A stretch of DNA of 64,000 nt from Thermus hydrothermalis (GTDB lineage: Bacteria > Deinococcota > Deinococci > Deinococcales > Thermaceae): assembly GCF_022760925.1 (NCBI RefSeq), contig NZ_JAKTNT010000011.1:23618-87617 (forward strand). The letters are read 5' to 3'. Of this stretch, positions 16,003 through 29,598 are shown piece after piece (positions within the stretch are counted from its first letter, which is position 1; each line of letters starts with the position of its first letter). The translations under genes and the position numbers were made by a program. The notes beneath the pieces were generated by a model. The model did not search any database, was not told where the DNA came from, and saw nothing but the letters and a program-made list of their open reading frames with translations.

Positions 16003-17184
16003 ATGAAGCGCCTTTGGCTCCTCCTTCCCCTCTTCCTCGCCGCCTGCGCCCCCAAAAAGGCCGAGGCCCCCGCCCCTGAGGCCCAAGGCCCCTTGCGGGT
16101 GGAGGTGCGGGTGGTGGTGGCCGCGCCCGGGGTCCTGGAGCGGGAGAGCAAAGCCTCCGCCAGCCTCCAGGCGGAACGGGATAGCCTGGTGGCCGCCGGG
16201 GCCTCGGGCCGGGTGGTGCGCACCCTTCCGGCGGGAACCCGGGTCCAGGCGGGGGAAGGCGTGGTCTATCTGGACCCCGCCCCCTTCCAAGAAGCCCTAG
16301 AGGCGGCGCGGCTAAACCTCAAGCAGGCCGAGGCCAACCTGGAAAGGGCCAGGAACCAGCTTGCGGGAAACCGCACGGCCCTCGCCGCCCAGCTCCAGGC
16401 GGCGGAAGCCCAGCTCCAGGCGGCAAAGCGCCGCTACGAGGAGGGCAAAGCCCTCCTGGAGGCGGGCGCCCTCGCCCCCTTGGACCTCAAGGCCCTGGAG
16501 GCCAACCTCCACCAGGCGAAAAGCGCCTACGAGAACGCCAAGGAGGCCCTGGCCCGCCTGGAGCGGGCCGAGGACATCCGCCTTCTGGAACTGCAGGTGG
16601 AGGCGGCCAGGCTCCAGGTGCGCCAAGCGGAGCGGAACCTGAAAGAGAGCGTGGTCCGGGCTCCCTTTAGCGGGGAGGTGGTGGAGGTCTTCGTGAAGGA
16701 GGGCGAGTTCCTGGGGGTGGGAAGCCGCGCCTTCCGCCTGGCCACCACAGACCGGCTCCTCGCCAAGCTCTACCTGCCCCCGGAAAAGGCCCAGGCCCTC
16801 ACCCCGGAAACCCCCTTCACCCTCCGGCAAAACGGCAAGGCGGTGGGGGCAAGGCTCTTGCGCAAGACCGACCTCCCCGGCCAGACCCGGCTCGTGGAGG
16901 TGGTGCTCACGCCCCTTGCCCCCCTCCTTCCCGGGCCCGCCGAGGTGCGCTACCGGGAAAGGGTGGCGGAGGGTATCCTCATCCCCGCAGGGGCGGTGCG
17001 GGCCGAGGAAGGGCAAGGGGTGGTGTACCTCCTGGAGGGCGAGCGGGCGAAGAAGCAGCCCGTGCGCCTGGTGGCCCAAGAAGGGGACAAGGCGGTGGTG
17101 GAAGGCCTTCCCGAAGGCGCTAAGGTCATCTACCCCGTCCCCGAAGGGCTAAGGGACGGGGACCCCGTGGAGGTGGTGCCGTGA
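16003..17184 (+). CDS. RND efflux membrane-fusion (adaptor) lipoprotein
   Basis: A 393-residue HlyD/AcrA-type periplasmic adaptor that joins pump and outer-membrane channel. The lipobox is LAACAPK (MKRLWLLLPLFLAAC). A lipoyl half-motif (GRVVRTLPAGTRVQAGEGVVYLD, about 68-90) precedes an alpha-hairpin of roughly 110 residues. The second lipoyl half follows (VVRAPFSGEVVEVFVKEGEFLGVG), then beta-barrel and membrane-proximal domains. The ATG at 16003 follows GAGGTG; a GTG two codons earlier is possible. It overlaps the pump gene by GTGA. Confidence 0.9.
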   Translation: MKRLWLLLPLFLAACAPKKAEAPAPEAQGPLRVEVRVVVAAPGVLERESKASASLQAERDSLVAAGASGRVVRTLPAGTRVQAGEGVVYLDPAPFQEALEAARLNLKQAEANLERARNQLAGNRTALAAQLQAAEAQLQAAKRRYEEGKALLEAGALAPLDLKALEANLHQAKSAYENAKEALARLERAEDIRLLELQVEAARLQVRQAERNLKESVVRAPFSGEVVEVFVKEGEFLGVGSRAFRLATTDRLLAKLYLPPEKAQALTPETPFTLRQNGKAVGARLLRKTDLPGQTRLVEVVLTPLAPLLPGPAEVRYRERVAEGILIPAGAVRAEEGQGVVYLLEGERAKKQPVRLVAQEGDKAVVEGLPEGAKVIYPVPEGLRDGDPVEVVP

Positions 17185-20100
17185 GGGAAAACCCCCTGGT
17201 GGCCTTCTTCGTGGAGCGCTTCGTCTTCGCCACGGCCATCTTCGTGGGGCTCGTGCTGGTGGGGCTCCTTTTGGGCCTGGGCCTTGGGGTGGAGCTCCTT
17301 CCCCGCTTCAGCGTGCCGGTGGTGGCGGTTTCCACCAGCTACCCCGGGGCCGGCCCCGAGGAGGTGGCGGAGCAGGTTTCCAAGCCCTTAGAGGACGCCC
17401 TTTCCACCCTAAGCGGGGTGGACACCATCGGTTCCAGCTCCACGGAAGGGTTCAGCCTGGTCTTCGTCCAGTTCCAGCAGGGGGTGGACGTGGACCGGGC
17501 GGCGGTGGAGGTGAGCCAAAAGGTGGCCGCCGCCCGGGGGCAACTCCCCCGGGACGCCTCCGCCCCCGTGGTGCAGAAGTTTGACCCCTCGGCGAGCCCC
17601 ATCCTTTACATCGCCCTCGAGGCCCCCGGGGAGGACCTCTCCCAGGTCCTCCGCTACGCCGAGCGCACCCTGAAGCCCAAGCTCCAGCTCGTCCAGGGGG
17701 TGGCGGACATCCGCCTCACCGGGGCCCCCAAACGGGCCATCCGCATCTACCTGGACCCCGACCGCCTCCAGGCCCTGGGCGTCTCCCCCCTCCAGGTGGT
17801 CCAAGCCCTCTCCCAGTCGGCCCTGAACCTCCCCTTGGGAAGCCTCACGGAGGGGGAAAGGCGCCTCGTCTACACCCTTAGGAACACCCCCGCCACGGCG
17901 GAGGAGGTGGCGAACCTCCTGCTGGACGCAAACCGGGGCCTACGGGTGAGGGACGTGGCCCGGGTGGCGGAGGAAAGCGATAGCCCCACCACCCTCAACC
18001 GCCTAAACGGCCGCCCCGCCGTCCTCATGGCCGTGGTGAAGACCCCAGACGCCAACGCCGTGGCCGTGGCGGACGGGGTGCGGAAGGCCCTTCAGGAAAC
18101 CCCCTTACCCAAGGGGTACAAGGCGGAGGTGGCCCTGGACACCACCCGCTTCATCCGGGCGGCGGTGCAGGACACGGTGCGGGAGGCCTTCTTGGCCGCC
18201 TTGGCCGTATCCCTGGTGGTCCTCGTCTTCTTGGGAAAGCTCAACTCCGTCTTCTCCGTGATCCTGGCCATCCCCATCACCCTTTCCGGGGCCATCCTCC
18301 TCTTCGGGGTCCTGGGCTTCACCTATAACCTCATCAGCCTCCTCGCCCTCACCGTGGCGGTGGGCATCGTGGTGGACGACTCCATCGTGGTGGCGGAAAA
18401 CATTGACCGCTACCGCAGGATGGGCTACGGCCTCAAGGAGGCGGTGCTGAAGGGGGCCAGCGAGGTGAGCGTGGCGGTGGCGGCGGCCACCCTAAGCCTC
18501 CTCGCCGTTTTCCTCCCCATCAGCTTCCTCCCGGGGATCATCGGCCAGATCTTCCAGCAGTTCGGCCTGGGCATGGCGGCGGCCATCGCCGTGAGCTGGT
18601 TGGAAGCCCTCCTCTTCCTCACCGTCCGCCTGGCCTACTTCCCCGACCCCGAGCCCCCGAGCCTTAAGGAGGCCCTCTTGGCCCTGCGGAAACTCCCTTC
18701 CGACCTCCGCTGGGCCTACCGAAGGGGCTACCGAGGCCCCACGGGGCTCCTTTTGGGCCTCCTCTCCGCCTTCCTCCTTTACCGGCAAGGGCTTCCCTAC
18801 CTCCTTCTCCTCCCCCTCTACCCCGCCCTCCTCGCCCTCCTGCGCTACCTGGGCCGCTTCCTCTTGGACCTGGCGGGGGCCGTGGCCCGAGGCCTCCACG
18901 CCGCCGCTGAAAGTAGCCTAGAACGGCTCACGGAGGCCTACGCCCGGGCCCTAAAAGGGACCTTAGCCCGCCCAGGCTTCGTCCTAGGGCTTGCCGCCTT
19001 GGCTTTCCTTTCCATCTTTCCCATCCTGCCCCGCATCCCCTTCAACTTCACCCCCCGCTCGGACACCGGGGTCCTCACCGCCACCCTCCTCCTCCCCAAG
19101 GACACCCCCCTCTCCGTCTCCGACCGGGCGGCCAGGACCCTGGAGGCCTACTTCCTCGCCCACCCCGCCGTGGCCCAGGTGGTGACCACCGTGGGGGCAA
19201 GCGCCACGGGGGGCGCCCAGGTGGGGGACCCTTCAAGGGTGCAACTCCAGATCGTCCTCAAGCCCAAGCACGAGCGGGAGGACATCTTCACCCTCACGGA
19301 GGCCTTTAACCGCGAGGGCAAGGACCTCCTAAAAGGGTTTCCCGGGGCCGACCTCAGGGTCTTGGCCCAGACGGGGCCCGAGGCGGGGGACGCCGATCTG
19401 CAGTTCTTCCTGGTGAGCCCGGACCGGAAGCTCCTGGAGGAGCGCACGGGGGCCATCGTGGACCTCATCGCCCAAAAGCCCTACGTGCTGAACGTGAAGA
19501 GCACCCTCGAGGCCACCCAACGGGAGCGGGTCTTCGTCCCCGATCCCGCCCGGCTTTCCGGCACCGGCCTCACCCCCCAGGACGTGGCCCAGGTTTTGCG
19601 GCTATACCTTTCGGGAACCCAGGCGGCCACGGCCCGCCGGGGCGGGGAGGAGTTCCCCATCGTGGTCCAAATGGACCCCTTGCGCCTGGGGAGGGAGGGC
19701 GACCTCCTCTCCCTGCCCGTCTACGCCCCCGCCCTCCAGGCCTTCCTGCCCCTTTCCAGCCTGGGGAGTTTCCAGGAGCGTCCCGGCCCCACCCTCATCT
19801 CCCGCCGCAACCAGGCCTACGCCGCCGGAGTGAACATCAACCTACGCCCCGACGCCCCAGGAAGCTTCCAGATCCAACAGGAACTCACCCAAGAGCTCCG
19901 GGAGAAGGGGCTTTTGGGCGATGGGGTGGAGCTCGTGGCCACGGGCCTGGGGAGCTTCACCGGGGAGCTCGCCCGCCTGGCCCCTCTGGCCTTCCTCCTG
20001 GCCTTGGTCCTCAACTACCTGGTCATCGCCAGCCAGTTCAACGCCTGGCGCTACCCCCTTTACCTCCTCCTCCCCGTTCCCCTGGCCCTGGTGGGGGCCT

Positions 20101-20480
20101 TTTGGCTCACCTACCTCCTGGGTACGGGCCTGGACGTGATCAGCGTGCTGGGGGTGGTGATGCTCATCGGCCTCGTGACCAAGAACGCCATCCTGCTCCT
20201 GGACTTTGCCGTGAAGCGGATGCGGGAGATGCCCTTGAAGGAGGCCCTGGTGGAGGCGGCCAGGCTCAGGCTCAGGCCCATCCTCATGACCACCCTTACC
20301 GTGCTCATCATCAGCCTCCCCCTCCTCCTGGGCACGGGGGAAGGGGCGGAATACCGCAGGCCCCTTGGGGTCATCATCCTGGGCGGGCTCCTCTCCTCCA
20401 CCCTCCTCACCCTCTTCGTGGTGCCCGCCGCCTTCTACGCCTTTGAGGGCCGAAGGGCCAAGGTGCCCGTCCTGAGGTGA
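17181..20480 (+). CDS. RND efflux pump, HAE1-like, with extra central hydrophobic hairpin
   Basis: A 1099-residue resistance-nodulation-division transporter starting at GTG 17181. It has the twofold RND plan: TM1, large periplasmic loop, TM2-6, TM7, second loop, TM8-12. The proton-relay aspartates are Asp399/Asp400 (AVGIVVDDSIVVAEN). Pumps of this class expel hydrophobic compounds by proton antiport. The linker between TM6 and TM7 (about 485-598) is far longer than the short amphipathic helix of AcrB and contains two strongly hydrophobic stretches (about 521-533 and 537-566). No metal-binding Met/Glu pattern marks it as a heavy-metal pump. Confidence 0.92.
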   Translation: MRENPLVAFFVERFVFATAIFVGLVLVGLLLGLGLGVELLPRFSVPVVAVSTSYPGAGPEEVAEQVSKPLEDALSTLSGVDTIGSSSTEGFSLVFVQFQQGVDVDRAAVEVSQKVAAARGQLPRDASAPVVQKFDPSASPILYIALEAPGEDLSQVLRYAERTLKPKLQLVQGVADIRLTGAPKRAIRIYLDPDRLQALGVSPLQVVQALSQSALNLPLGSLTEGERRLVYTLRNTPATAEEVANLLLDANRGLRVRDVARVAEESDSPTTLNRLNGRPAVLMAVVKTPDANAVAVADGVRKALQETPLPKGYKAEVALDTTRFIRAAVQDTVREAFLAALAVSLVVLVFLGKLNSVFSVILAIPITLSGAILLFGVLGFTYNLISLLALTVAVGIVVDDSIVVAENIDRYRRMGYGLKEAVLKGASEVSVAVAAATLSLLAVFLPISFLPGIIGQIFQQFGLGMAAAIAVSWLEALLFLTVRLAYFPDPEPPSLKEALLALRKLPSDLRWAYRRGYRGPTGLLLGLLSAFLLYRQGLPYLLLLPLYPALLALLRYLGRFLLDLAGAVARGLHAAAESSLERLTEAYARALKGTLARPGFVLGLAALAFLSIFPILPRIPFNFTPRSDTGVLTATLLLPKDTPLSVSDRAARTLEAYFLAHPAVAQVVTTVGASATGGAQVGDPSRVQLQIVLKPKHEREDIFTLTEAFNREGKDLLKGFPGADLRVLAQTGPEAGDADLQFFLVSPDRKLLEERTGAIVDLIAQKPYVLNVKSTLEATQRERVFVPDPARLSGTGLTPQDVAQVLRLYLSGTQAATARRGGEEFPIVVQMDPLRLGREGDLLSLPVYAPALQAFLPLSSLGSFQERPGPTLISRRNQAYAAGVNINLRPDAPGSFQIQQELTQELREKGLLGDGVELVATGLGSFTGELARLAPLAFLLALVLNYLVIASQFNAWRYPLYLLLPVPLALVGAFWLTYLLGTGLDVISVLGVVMLIGLVTKNAILLLDFAVKRMREMPLKEALVEAARLRLRPILMTTLTVLIISLPLLLGTGEGAEYRRPLGVIILGGLLSSTLLTLFVVPAAFYAFEGRRAKVPVLR

Positions 20481-20483
20481 AGC

Positions 20484-21236
20484 GTGGACGCCCGCAAGCT
20501 CCTCCTCCTCTTCCTCCTCGCCGCCACCCTCCTGGCCCTGGGGGTCGTGGGGGTGAGCCTCTACTTTTTGCGGCCCCTCAAGGCCGAGCCCTGGGTGAAA
20601 GAGGCCCTTAGGGGCACGGGCCTGGAGGTGAAGGAGGCCCCCTACGGGCTAGAGCTTTCCCCCAAAAGCCCCAAGGCCCTCCTCGCCTTCTACCCTGGGG
20701 CCCGGGTGGAGCCCTTGGCCTACGCCCCCGTTTTGGCCCCCGTGGCCAAGGCGGGGTACCTGGTGGTCCTCCTAAAGGTCCCCTCGGGCATCGCCCTCCT
20801 GGCCAAGGAGGCGGCCCTGAAGGCCAAGGCCGCCCACCCGGGCCTTCCCCTGTCGGTGGGGGGGCATAGCCTGGGCGGGGTGGTGGCGGCGGAGCTCGCC
20901 GCCCGGGAGAAGCTCCCCCTGGTCCTCTTCGCCAGCTACCCGGAGGGCGACCTCTCCGGGGAAAGCTTCCCCACCCTGGCCCTTTTCGGCACGGAGGATG
21001 GCCTCCTCCCTCCGGAAGAAGCCCGGGGGAAGGCAAAACTACTTCCAAAGAACGCCCGCATCGTCTTCATCCCAGGGCTCAACCATGCGGGCTTCGGCGC
21101 CTACGGCCCGCAGAAAGGCGACCGCCCGGCCCAAAGGCCCCGGGAAGCGCTTTGGCGGGAGATCCAGGAGGAGGTGCTTCTCTTCCTGGAAAGCCTAGGG
21201 TGGGACACCCCTCCCCCACCCCAGGCCCTACGCTAA
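20484..21236 (+). CDS. Membrane-anchored alpha/beta hydrolase
   Basis: A 250-residue protein starting at GTG 20484 after AGGTGA. An N-terminal hydrophobic anchor (about 5-29) is followed by an alpha/beta-hydrolase_5-type domain with nucleophile Ser in GGHSLGG, acidic residue in FGTEDGLLP and histidine in PGLNHAGFG. It begins 3 nt after the RND pump stop, so it belongs to that operon. Its substrate is unknown; modification or removal of a pump substrate on the outer face of the membrane is one possibility. Confidence 0.82.
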   Translation: MDARKLLLLFLLAATLLALGVVGVSLYFLRPLKAEPWVKEALRGTGLEVKEAPYGLELSPKSPKALLAFYPGARVEPLAYAPVLAPVAKAGYLVVLLKVPSGIALLAKEAALKAKAAHPGLPLSVGGHSLGGVVAAELAAREKLPLVLFASYPEGDLSGESFPTLALFGTEDGLLPPEEARGKAKLLPKNARIVFIPGLNHAGFGAYGPQKGDRPAQRPREALWREIQEEVLLFLESLGWDTPPPPQALR

Positions 21237-21273
21237 GGGTATAGATCGCACCCACGAAAAGGCGCCAAGGGCC

Positions 21274-21579
21274 ATGCGGGAAAACCTGGGAGAGGGCCTC
21301 CCCGAAGCCATTCCCCTCCTAACGGAAAAGGCCCCAGGGCTTCTTCTGGTACACGGCCGTAGCCGGAAAAGGGGGCGCTGGACGAGAGGACCCGCACCCG
21401 CATCCTTACTAGGCACCACCCTAGCCACGGGTTCATCTGCGTGCGTGAAGGCCATGGCCCACCGGGCCAAGGGCCTCGGCATTTCCAAGGAGGAGCTCCT
21501 GGAAACCCTAAAAATCGCCTGCCAGGCCCAGGCCAACGCCGTCCTAGGGCACGCCACGTCCCTTTTGGAGGTGTTATAG
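21274..21579 (+). pseudogene. Carboxymuconolactone-decarboxylase-like gene, apparently frameshifted
   Basis: The 101-codon frame starts like an AhpD/CMD protein (LGEGLPEAIPLLTEKAPG) and ends like one (ACVKAMAHRAKGLGISKEELLETL). The middle does not fit. Shifting the frame over about 21371-21406 gives ALDERTRTRILT, the usual CMD helix before the CxxC site. Two opposite frameshifts thus seem to flank a short out-of-frame block. The first cysteine of the CxxC pair is also missing (SSAC). The open frame survives, so a short altered protein could be made, but peroxidase-type activity is unlikely. Confidence 0.6.
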
Positions 21580-21678
21580 TGGGGAAAGCCGGGGTGGGCG
21601 CCCCCCCTCGGGAACACTTCCCCCCACAAACCGACTGCTCAAGCCCTTTGCCCCATGGGGGAAGGGAAAGGAGCCCGC
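21575..21678 (+). promoter_or_regulatory. acnA leader with -10-like TATAGT
   Basis: TATAGT at 21575-21580 overlaps the stop codon of the CMD remnant and could be the acnA -10; no -35 is clear. It would give a leader of about 90 nt ending in GGAAAGGAG at 21664-21672, a good ribosome site. The leader is C-rich with no hairpin I can name. Confidence 0.35.
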
Positions 21679-24382
<2,704 letters not shown>

Positions 24383-24384
<2 letters not shown>

Positions 24385-24426
24385 GGAAAAGGGCACCCCG
24401 GGGGGCTTCCCCCCGGGGTTTTCCCT
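24383..24426. terminator. Bidirectional terminator between acnA and V-ATPase operon
   Basis: An 11-bp perfect stem ACCCCGGGGGG (24395-24405), CTT loop and CCCCCCGGGGT (24409-24419) is followed by TTT on plus. On the left, AAAA at 24387-24390 gives a U-run for the minus strand. It serves convergent acnA and the last V-ATPase gene. Confidence 0.85.
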
Positions 24427-24430
24427 TGGC

Positions 24431-25102
24431 TTAGAGGCCCGCCCCGATCTCCAGCTGTGGGTTCGGCCGGGTGCCCTCGGCCTCCTGTTCCCTGGCCTCA
24501 ATCTTGCCCTTGATGCGCTTGAGGCGGAAGGTGTCCTCCCGCTCCCGTTGCTCTAGCACCTGCTGGATGAAGCGGATCTGGGAGCGGATGCCGGGGATCA
24601 CCACCTGCTCCAGGGCGTTCACCCGCCGCGTGGTCTTCTTGATCTCCTCGCCGATTTTCTTCAGGCGGGTTTCCGTGTTGGCCACCTGGATCAGGGCCTC
24701 GGCGTAGCGCCGGAAGGCGCGGGCGGCCTCGAGGGTATAGGTGGGGGTGCCCACGGGGGAAAGCACCACCTTGTCGGAAAAGGTGACCTTGAGCCTGGGC
24801 ACCTTGCTCCCCCAGACGTTCTCCACCTCCGCCTCCACCCCCTCCAGGGGCGGGACCCCAAGGCCTGCGGCGGCCACGCCCTCGGGCCCGTCAAAGGCCT
24901 GGGCCAGGAGGAGGGCGGAGTAGGCCTCCTGGGCCGCCTGGTTCAGGGCCTTCCTGGCCTCCAAAGCCTCCCGCACCAGGCCGAAGAACTCCGCCACCAG
25001 GGCGTCCCGCTTCTTCTTGAGGAGGTCCACCCCCTTCTGCGCCAGACGGAGCTGCCCCCGCCTTTGCAGAAGGTTCATCCGGGTGGGGCTGACCTGGCTC
25101 AT
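24431..25102 (-). CDS. atpD: V/A-type ATP synthase subunit D (central stalk)
   Basis: A 223-residue central-rotor subunit. It starts MSQVSPTRMNLLQRRGQL and has two long helices forming the antiparallel coiled coil (residues 5-75 and 120-200, with the typical RRVNALEQVVIPGI), plus a short central beta region. It links the A3B3 head to subunit F and the membrane ring. It is the last gene of the operon, 9 nt after subunit B, with ribosome site AAGGAGG. Confidence 0.95.
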   Translation of the reverse strand: MSQVSPTRMNLLQRRGQLRLAQKGVDLLKKKRDALVAEFFGLVREALEARKALNQAAQEAYSALLLAQAFDGPEGVAAAGLGVPPLEGVEAEVENVWGSKVPRLKVTFSDKVVLSPVGTPTYTLEAARAFRRYAEALIQVANTETRLKKIGEEIKKTTRRVNALEQVVIPGIRSQIRFIQQVLEQREREDTFRLKRIKGKIEAREQEAEGTRPNPQLEIGAGL

Positions 25103-25111
25103 GCCGCCTCC

Positions 25112-26548
25112 TTAGTCCAGGGCCTGCGGCGCGCCCCAGATCTCCTCCAGCTTCTGCCCGTAGTATTTGCCGATGTGGTCCTTGGAGATGCGCTTGAGCT
25201 CGCCCTGGGGAAGCATGGAAAGGAGGGCCCAAGCGATCTGCAGGCTCTCCTCAATGGACCGGTTCTGCTGCCCCTGGTTGATGAAGTGCTTCTCAAAGGC
25301 GTCGGCGAACTGCAGGTAGCGGCGGTCGTTCTCCGTGAGGGCATCCTCGCCGATGATGGCCACCAGCTTGCGGATGTCCACGCCGTTGGCGTAGGCGGAG
25401 TAGAGCTGGTCGGACACCTGCTTGTGGTCCTCCCGGGTCTTGCCCTTGCCCACCCCGTTGTTCATGAGGCGGGAGAGGGAGGGCAGGGGGTCAATGGGCG
25501 GGTAGATGCCCTTGCGGTGGAGCTCCCGGGAGAGCTGGATCTGCCCCTCGGTGATGTAGCCCGTGAGGTCGGGGATGGGGTGGGTGCGGTCGTCGTCGGG
25601 CATGGAGAGGATGGGGATCTGGGTCACGCTCCCCTTCTTCCCCGCCACCACCCCGGCCCGCTCGTAGATGGTGGCCAGGTCGGTGTACATGTAGCCGGGG
25701 TAGCCGCGGCGCCCAGGGATCTCCTCGCGGCTCGCCCCAATCTCCCGCAGGGCCTCGCAGTAGTTGGTCATGTCCGTGAGGATCACCAGCACGTGGTAGT
25801 CGTGCTCAAAGGCCAGGTACTCCGCCACGGTGAGGGCCATGCGGGGGGTGAGGAGGCGCTCAATGGTGGGGTCGTCCGCCTTGTTGAGGAAGAGGACGGA
25901 GCGGCTTAAGGCCCCGGTGCGCTCAAACTCCTGGATGAAGTAGGAGAGCTCCCGCTGGGTGATGCCCATGGCGGCGAAGACCACGGCGAAGGGCTCCTCC
26001 TTCTCCCCTTCCCCGGAGAGGTCGGGACGGACCGTGGCCTGCCGGGCGATCTGGGCAGCGATCTCGTTGGCGGGGAGGCCCGAGCCGGAGAAGATGGGGA
26101 GCTTCTGCCCCCGCACCAGGGTGTTCATCACGTCAATGGTGGAGATGCCCGTCTGGATGAACTCCTCCGGCTTCCTCCGGGCCACGGGGTTCAGGGGAAG
26201 GCCCACGATGGGAAGCCGCTTCTCCGGGGTGATGGGGGGAAGGCCGTCAATGGGCTTGCCGATACCGTTGAAGCGGCGGCCCAGCATCTCCTTGGAAACC
26301 CCGAGCCGGGCCACGTCCTCCACCAGGCTCACCGTGGTGGTGGCCAGGTCCAGCCCCGTGGTCTCCTCAAACACCTGGATGACGGCGTACTCCTCGGAAA
26401 CCTCAATCACCTGCCCGCCGCGCACCCGGCCCGAGCCGTCCTTGATGTCCACGATGGCGCCGTAGGCCAGGTCCTTGGCGTTCTCCACGAAGAGCAGGGG
26501 ACCGGAGATGTAGGTGACGCCGGTGTACTCCTTCTTCAAGAGGTCCAT
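25112..26548 (-). CDS. atpB: V/A-type ATP synthase subunit B
   Basis: The 478-residue non-catalytic head subunit. It shares the RecA-like core with subunit A but has no Walker A lysine: the loop reads [27 protein letters not shown]-type sequence near 360 ([15 protein letters not shown]) and the C-terminal helical domain are normal. It alternates with A in the A3B3 hexamer. It begins 9 nt after the subunit A stop. Confidence 0.97.
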   Translation of the reverse strand: MDLLKKEYTGVTYISGPLLFVENAKDLAYGAIVDIKDGSGRVRGGQVIEVSEEYAVIQVFEETTGLDLATTTVSLVEDVARLGVSKEMLGRRFNGIGKPIDGLPPITPEKRLPIVGLPLNPVARRKPEEFIQTGISTIDVMNTLVRGQKLPIFSGSGLPANEIAAQIARQATVRPDLSGEGEKEEPFAVVFAAMGITQRELSYFIQEFERTGALSRSVLFLNKADDPTIERLLTPRMALTVAEYLAFEHDYHVLVILTDMTNYCEALREIGASREEIPGRRGYPGYMYTDLATIYERAGVVAGKKGSVTQIPILSMPDDDRTHPIPDLTGYITEGQIQLSRELHRKGIYPPIDPLPSLSRLMNNGVGKGKTREDHKQVSDQLYSAYANGVDIRKLVAIIGEDALTENDRRYLQFADAFEKHFINQGQQNRSIEESLQIAWALLSMLPQGELKRISKDHIGKYYGQKLEEIWGAPQALD

Positions 26549-26557
26549 CTTCCCTCC

Positions 26558-28294
<1,737 letters not shown>

Positions 28295-28306
28295 CTTCCC
28301 TCCATC

Positions 28307-28627
28307 CTACAACTTGATGTCAAAGCCGATGGTGCGCCGCACCAGCTCGCGCATGTAGCCTTCCACATCGGGGTTTTGGAAGGCCTCCTTCAGGCCCGCC
28401 ATGGGCAGGAGGACGGGAAGGTCCTTCCCCCGCATGAGGCGCTCCACCGCCTTCTCCGGCTCGGGCAGAAGGCCCTGGTCCACGGCCACCAGGGCGTACC
28501 CCCCTTGCCCCACCAGCCTCTCCAAAAGGGCCTTGGCCTCCTCCGGGCTTTGGGCGGCGTAGGCCTCGAGGCCCGCCAAGCGAAAGCCCTGGGCGGACTC
28601 GGGATCGGCGATCACGGCGATCCTCAT
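28307..28627 (-). CDS. atpF: V/A-type ATP synthase subunit F
   Basis: A 106-residue Rossmann-like subunit (MRIAVIADPESAQGFRLAG start; DQGLLPEPEKAVERL in the middle) that binds the central stalk and regulates the head. Its start overlaps the end of subunit C by 4 nt (ATGA). Confidence 0.95.
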   Translation of the reverse strand: MRIAVIADPESAQGFRLAGLEAYAAQSPEEAKALLERLVGQGGYALVAVDQGLLPEPEKAVERLMRGKDLPVLLPMAGLKEAFQNPDVEGYMRELVRRTIGFDIKL

Positions 28628-29595
28628 GCGCAGGCCACCTCCTCCTCCACCTGGGCCCGGGGCAGGCCGAAGTAGGCCCGCCGGGCCAAAAGCCTAAGCC
28701 GCATGGCCTCCCACTCCCGCTCCTTCACGTAGGCGAGGACCAGCCCCACCCCCAAGGGGTCGGAAGCCCCCTTCCGCGCCTCCTTCAGGAGCAGGCACCT
28801 CAGGCGCTTTTCCAGCTCCTTCAGGTCCCGCACCCCGGCCAAGGGGGCGAAGGGGGTGCCGGATAGCTCGTCCAAAACGGCGTAGTCCCCCTCCAAGAGC
28901 CGGGCGAAGCGCACCCGGTCCACGAACCGCCCCCCCCGGACGAAAAGCCCCTCGGGGGATACCCCCTGCCCTTGGAGCTTGAAGGCGGTGCGCAGGTTCT
29001 CGGCGTCCACCTCCAGGGCCAGGTAGTCCCGCAGGAAGGGAGCCTCGAGGGCCTTGGCCGCCTTGGCCACGTCCTCAAAGAAGCGCTTGGCCAAGAGGGC
29101 TTCCACCCGGGCAAGCTCCTGGGTTTCCCTGAGGACCGCCCGCAGGGCCCGGGCCAAGGGGTGGCCGGGAACGGAGAGGACCTGGGCCATGCCCGGGAGA
29201 TCCTGCGCCTCGTAGGCTTGACGCCAAAGGGGCTCCTTGAGGGTCCCCGGCAGGAGGAGGATTTCCTCAAAGGGGCGGCCCGTGGCCTTGGCCCGCAGGA
29301 GGGCCTGCAGGTTGGTGAGGTCGTTGCGGAGCAGGAGCAGGCGCACCGCCTCCCGGGCCTCCCCGGTGACGAGGCCGGGCAGGTCCCCCACCAGCCGGGC
29401 CAGGGTACGCCCCACCGCCCGGTCCACATCGGGAAGGCCCTGCCCCGCAAGCTCCGCCCCGTAGACGCTTTCCGAAAGGAGGCGGAGGAACTCGGGGTAG
29501 GCCAGGTCCAAGGCCTCCTGGAAGAAGCTCTCCTTCAGGAGGCTCTGGCGCCTCGCCCGCACCCGGGCGTTTAGGTAGGCGAAGTCATCCGCCAT
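28624..29595 (-). CDS. atpC: V/A-type ATP synthase subunit C (stalk-ring connector)
   Basis: A 323-residue, almost all-helical, funnel-shaped subunit equivalent to eukaryotic subunit d. It couples the central stalk to the c-ring. The sequence shows threefold-repeat helices with DFAYLNARVRARRQSLL at the N-terminus and VEVDAENLRTAFKLQ-like sequence in the second third, both typical of the family. It begins 3 nt after subunit E. Confidence 0.94.
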   Translation of the reverse strand: MADDFAYLNARVRARRQSLLKESFFQEALDLAYPEFLRLLSESVYGAELAGQGLPDVDRAVGRTLARLVGDLPGLVTGEAREAVRLLLLRNDLTNLQALLRAKATGRPFEEILLLPGTLKEPLWRQAYEAQDLPGMAQVLSVPGHPLARALRAVLRETQELARVEALLAKRFFEDVAKAAKALEAPFLRDYLALEVDAENLRTAFKLQGQGVSPEGLFVRGGRFVDRVRFARLLEGDYAVLDELSGTPFAPLAGVRDLKELEKRLRCLLLKEARKGASDPLGVGLVLAYVKEREWEAMRLRLLARRAYFGLPRAQVEEEVACA

Positions 29596-29598
29596 GGC

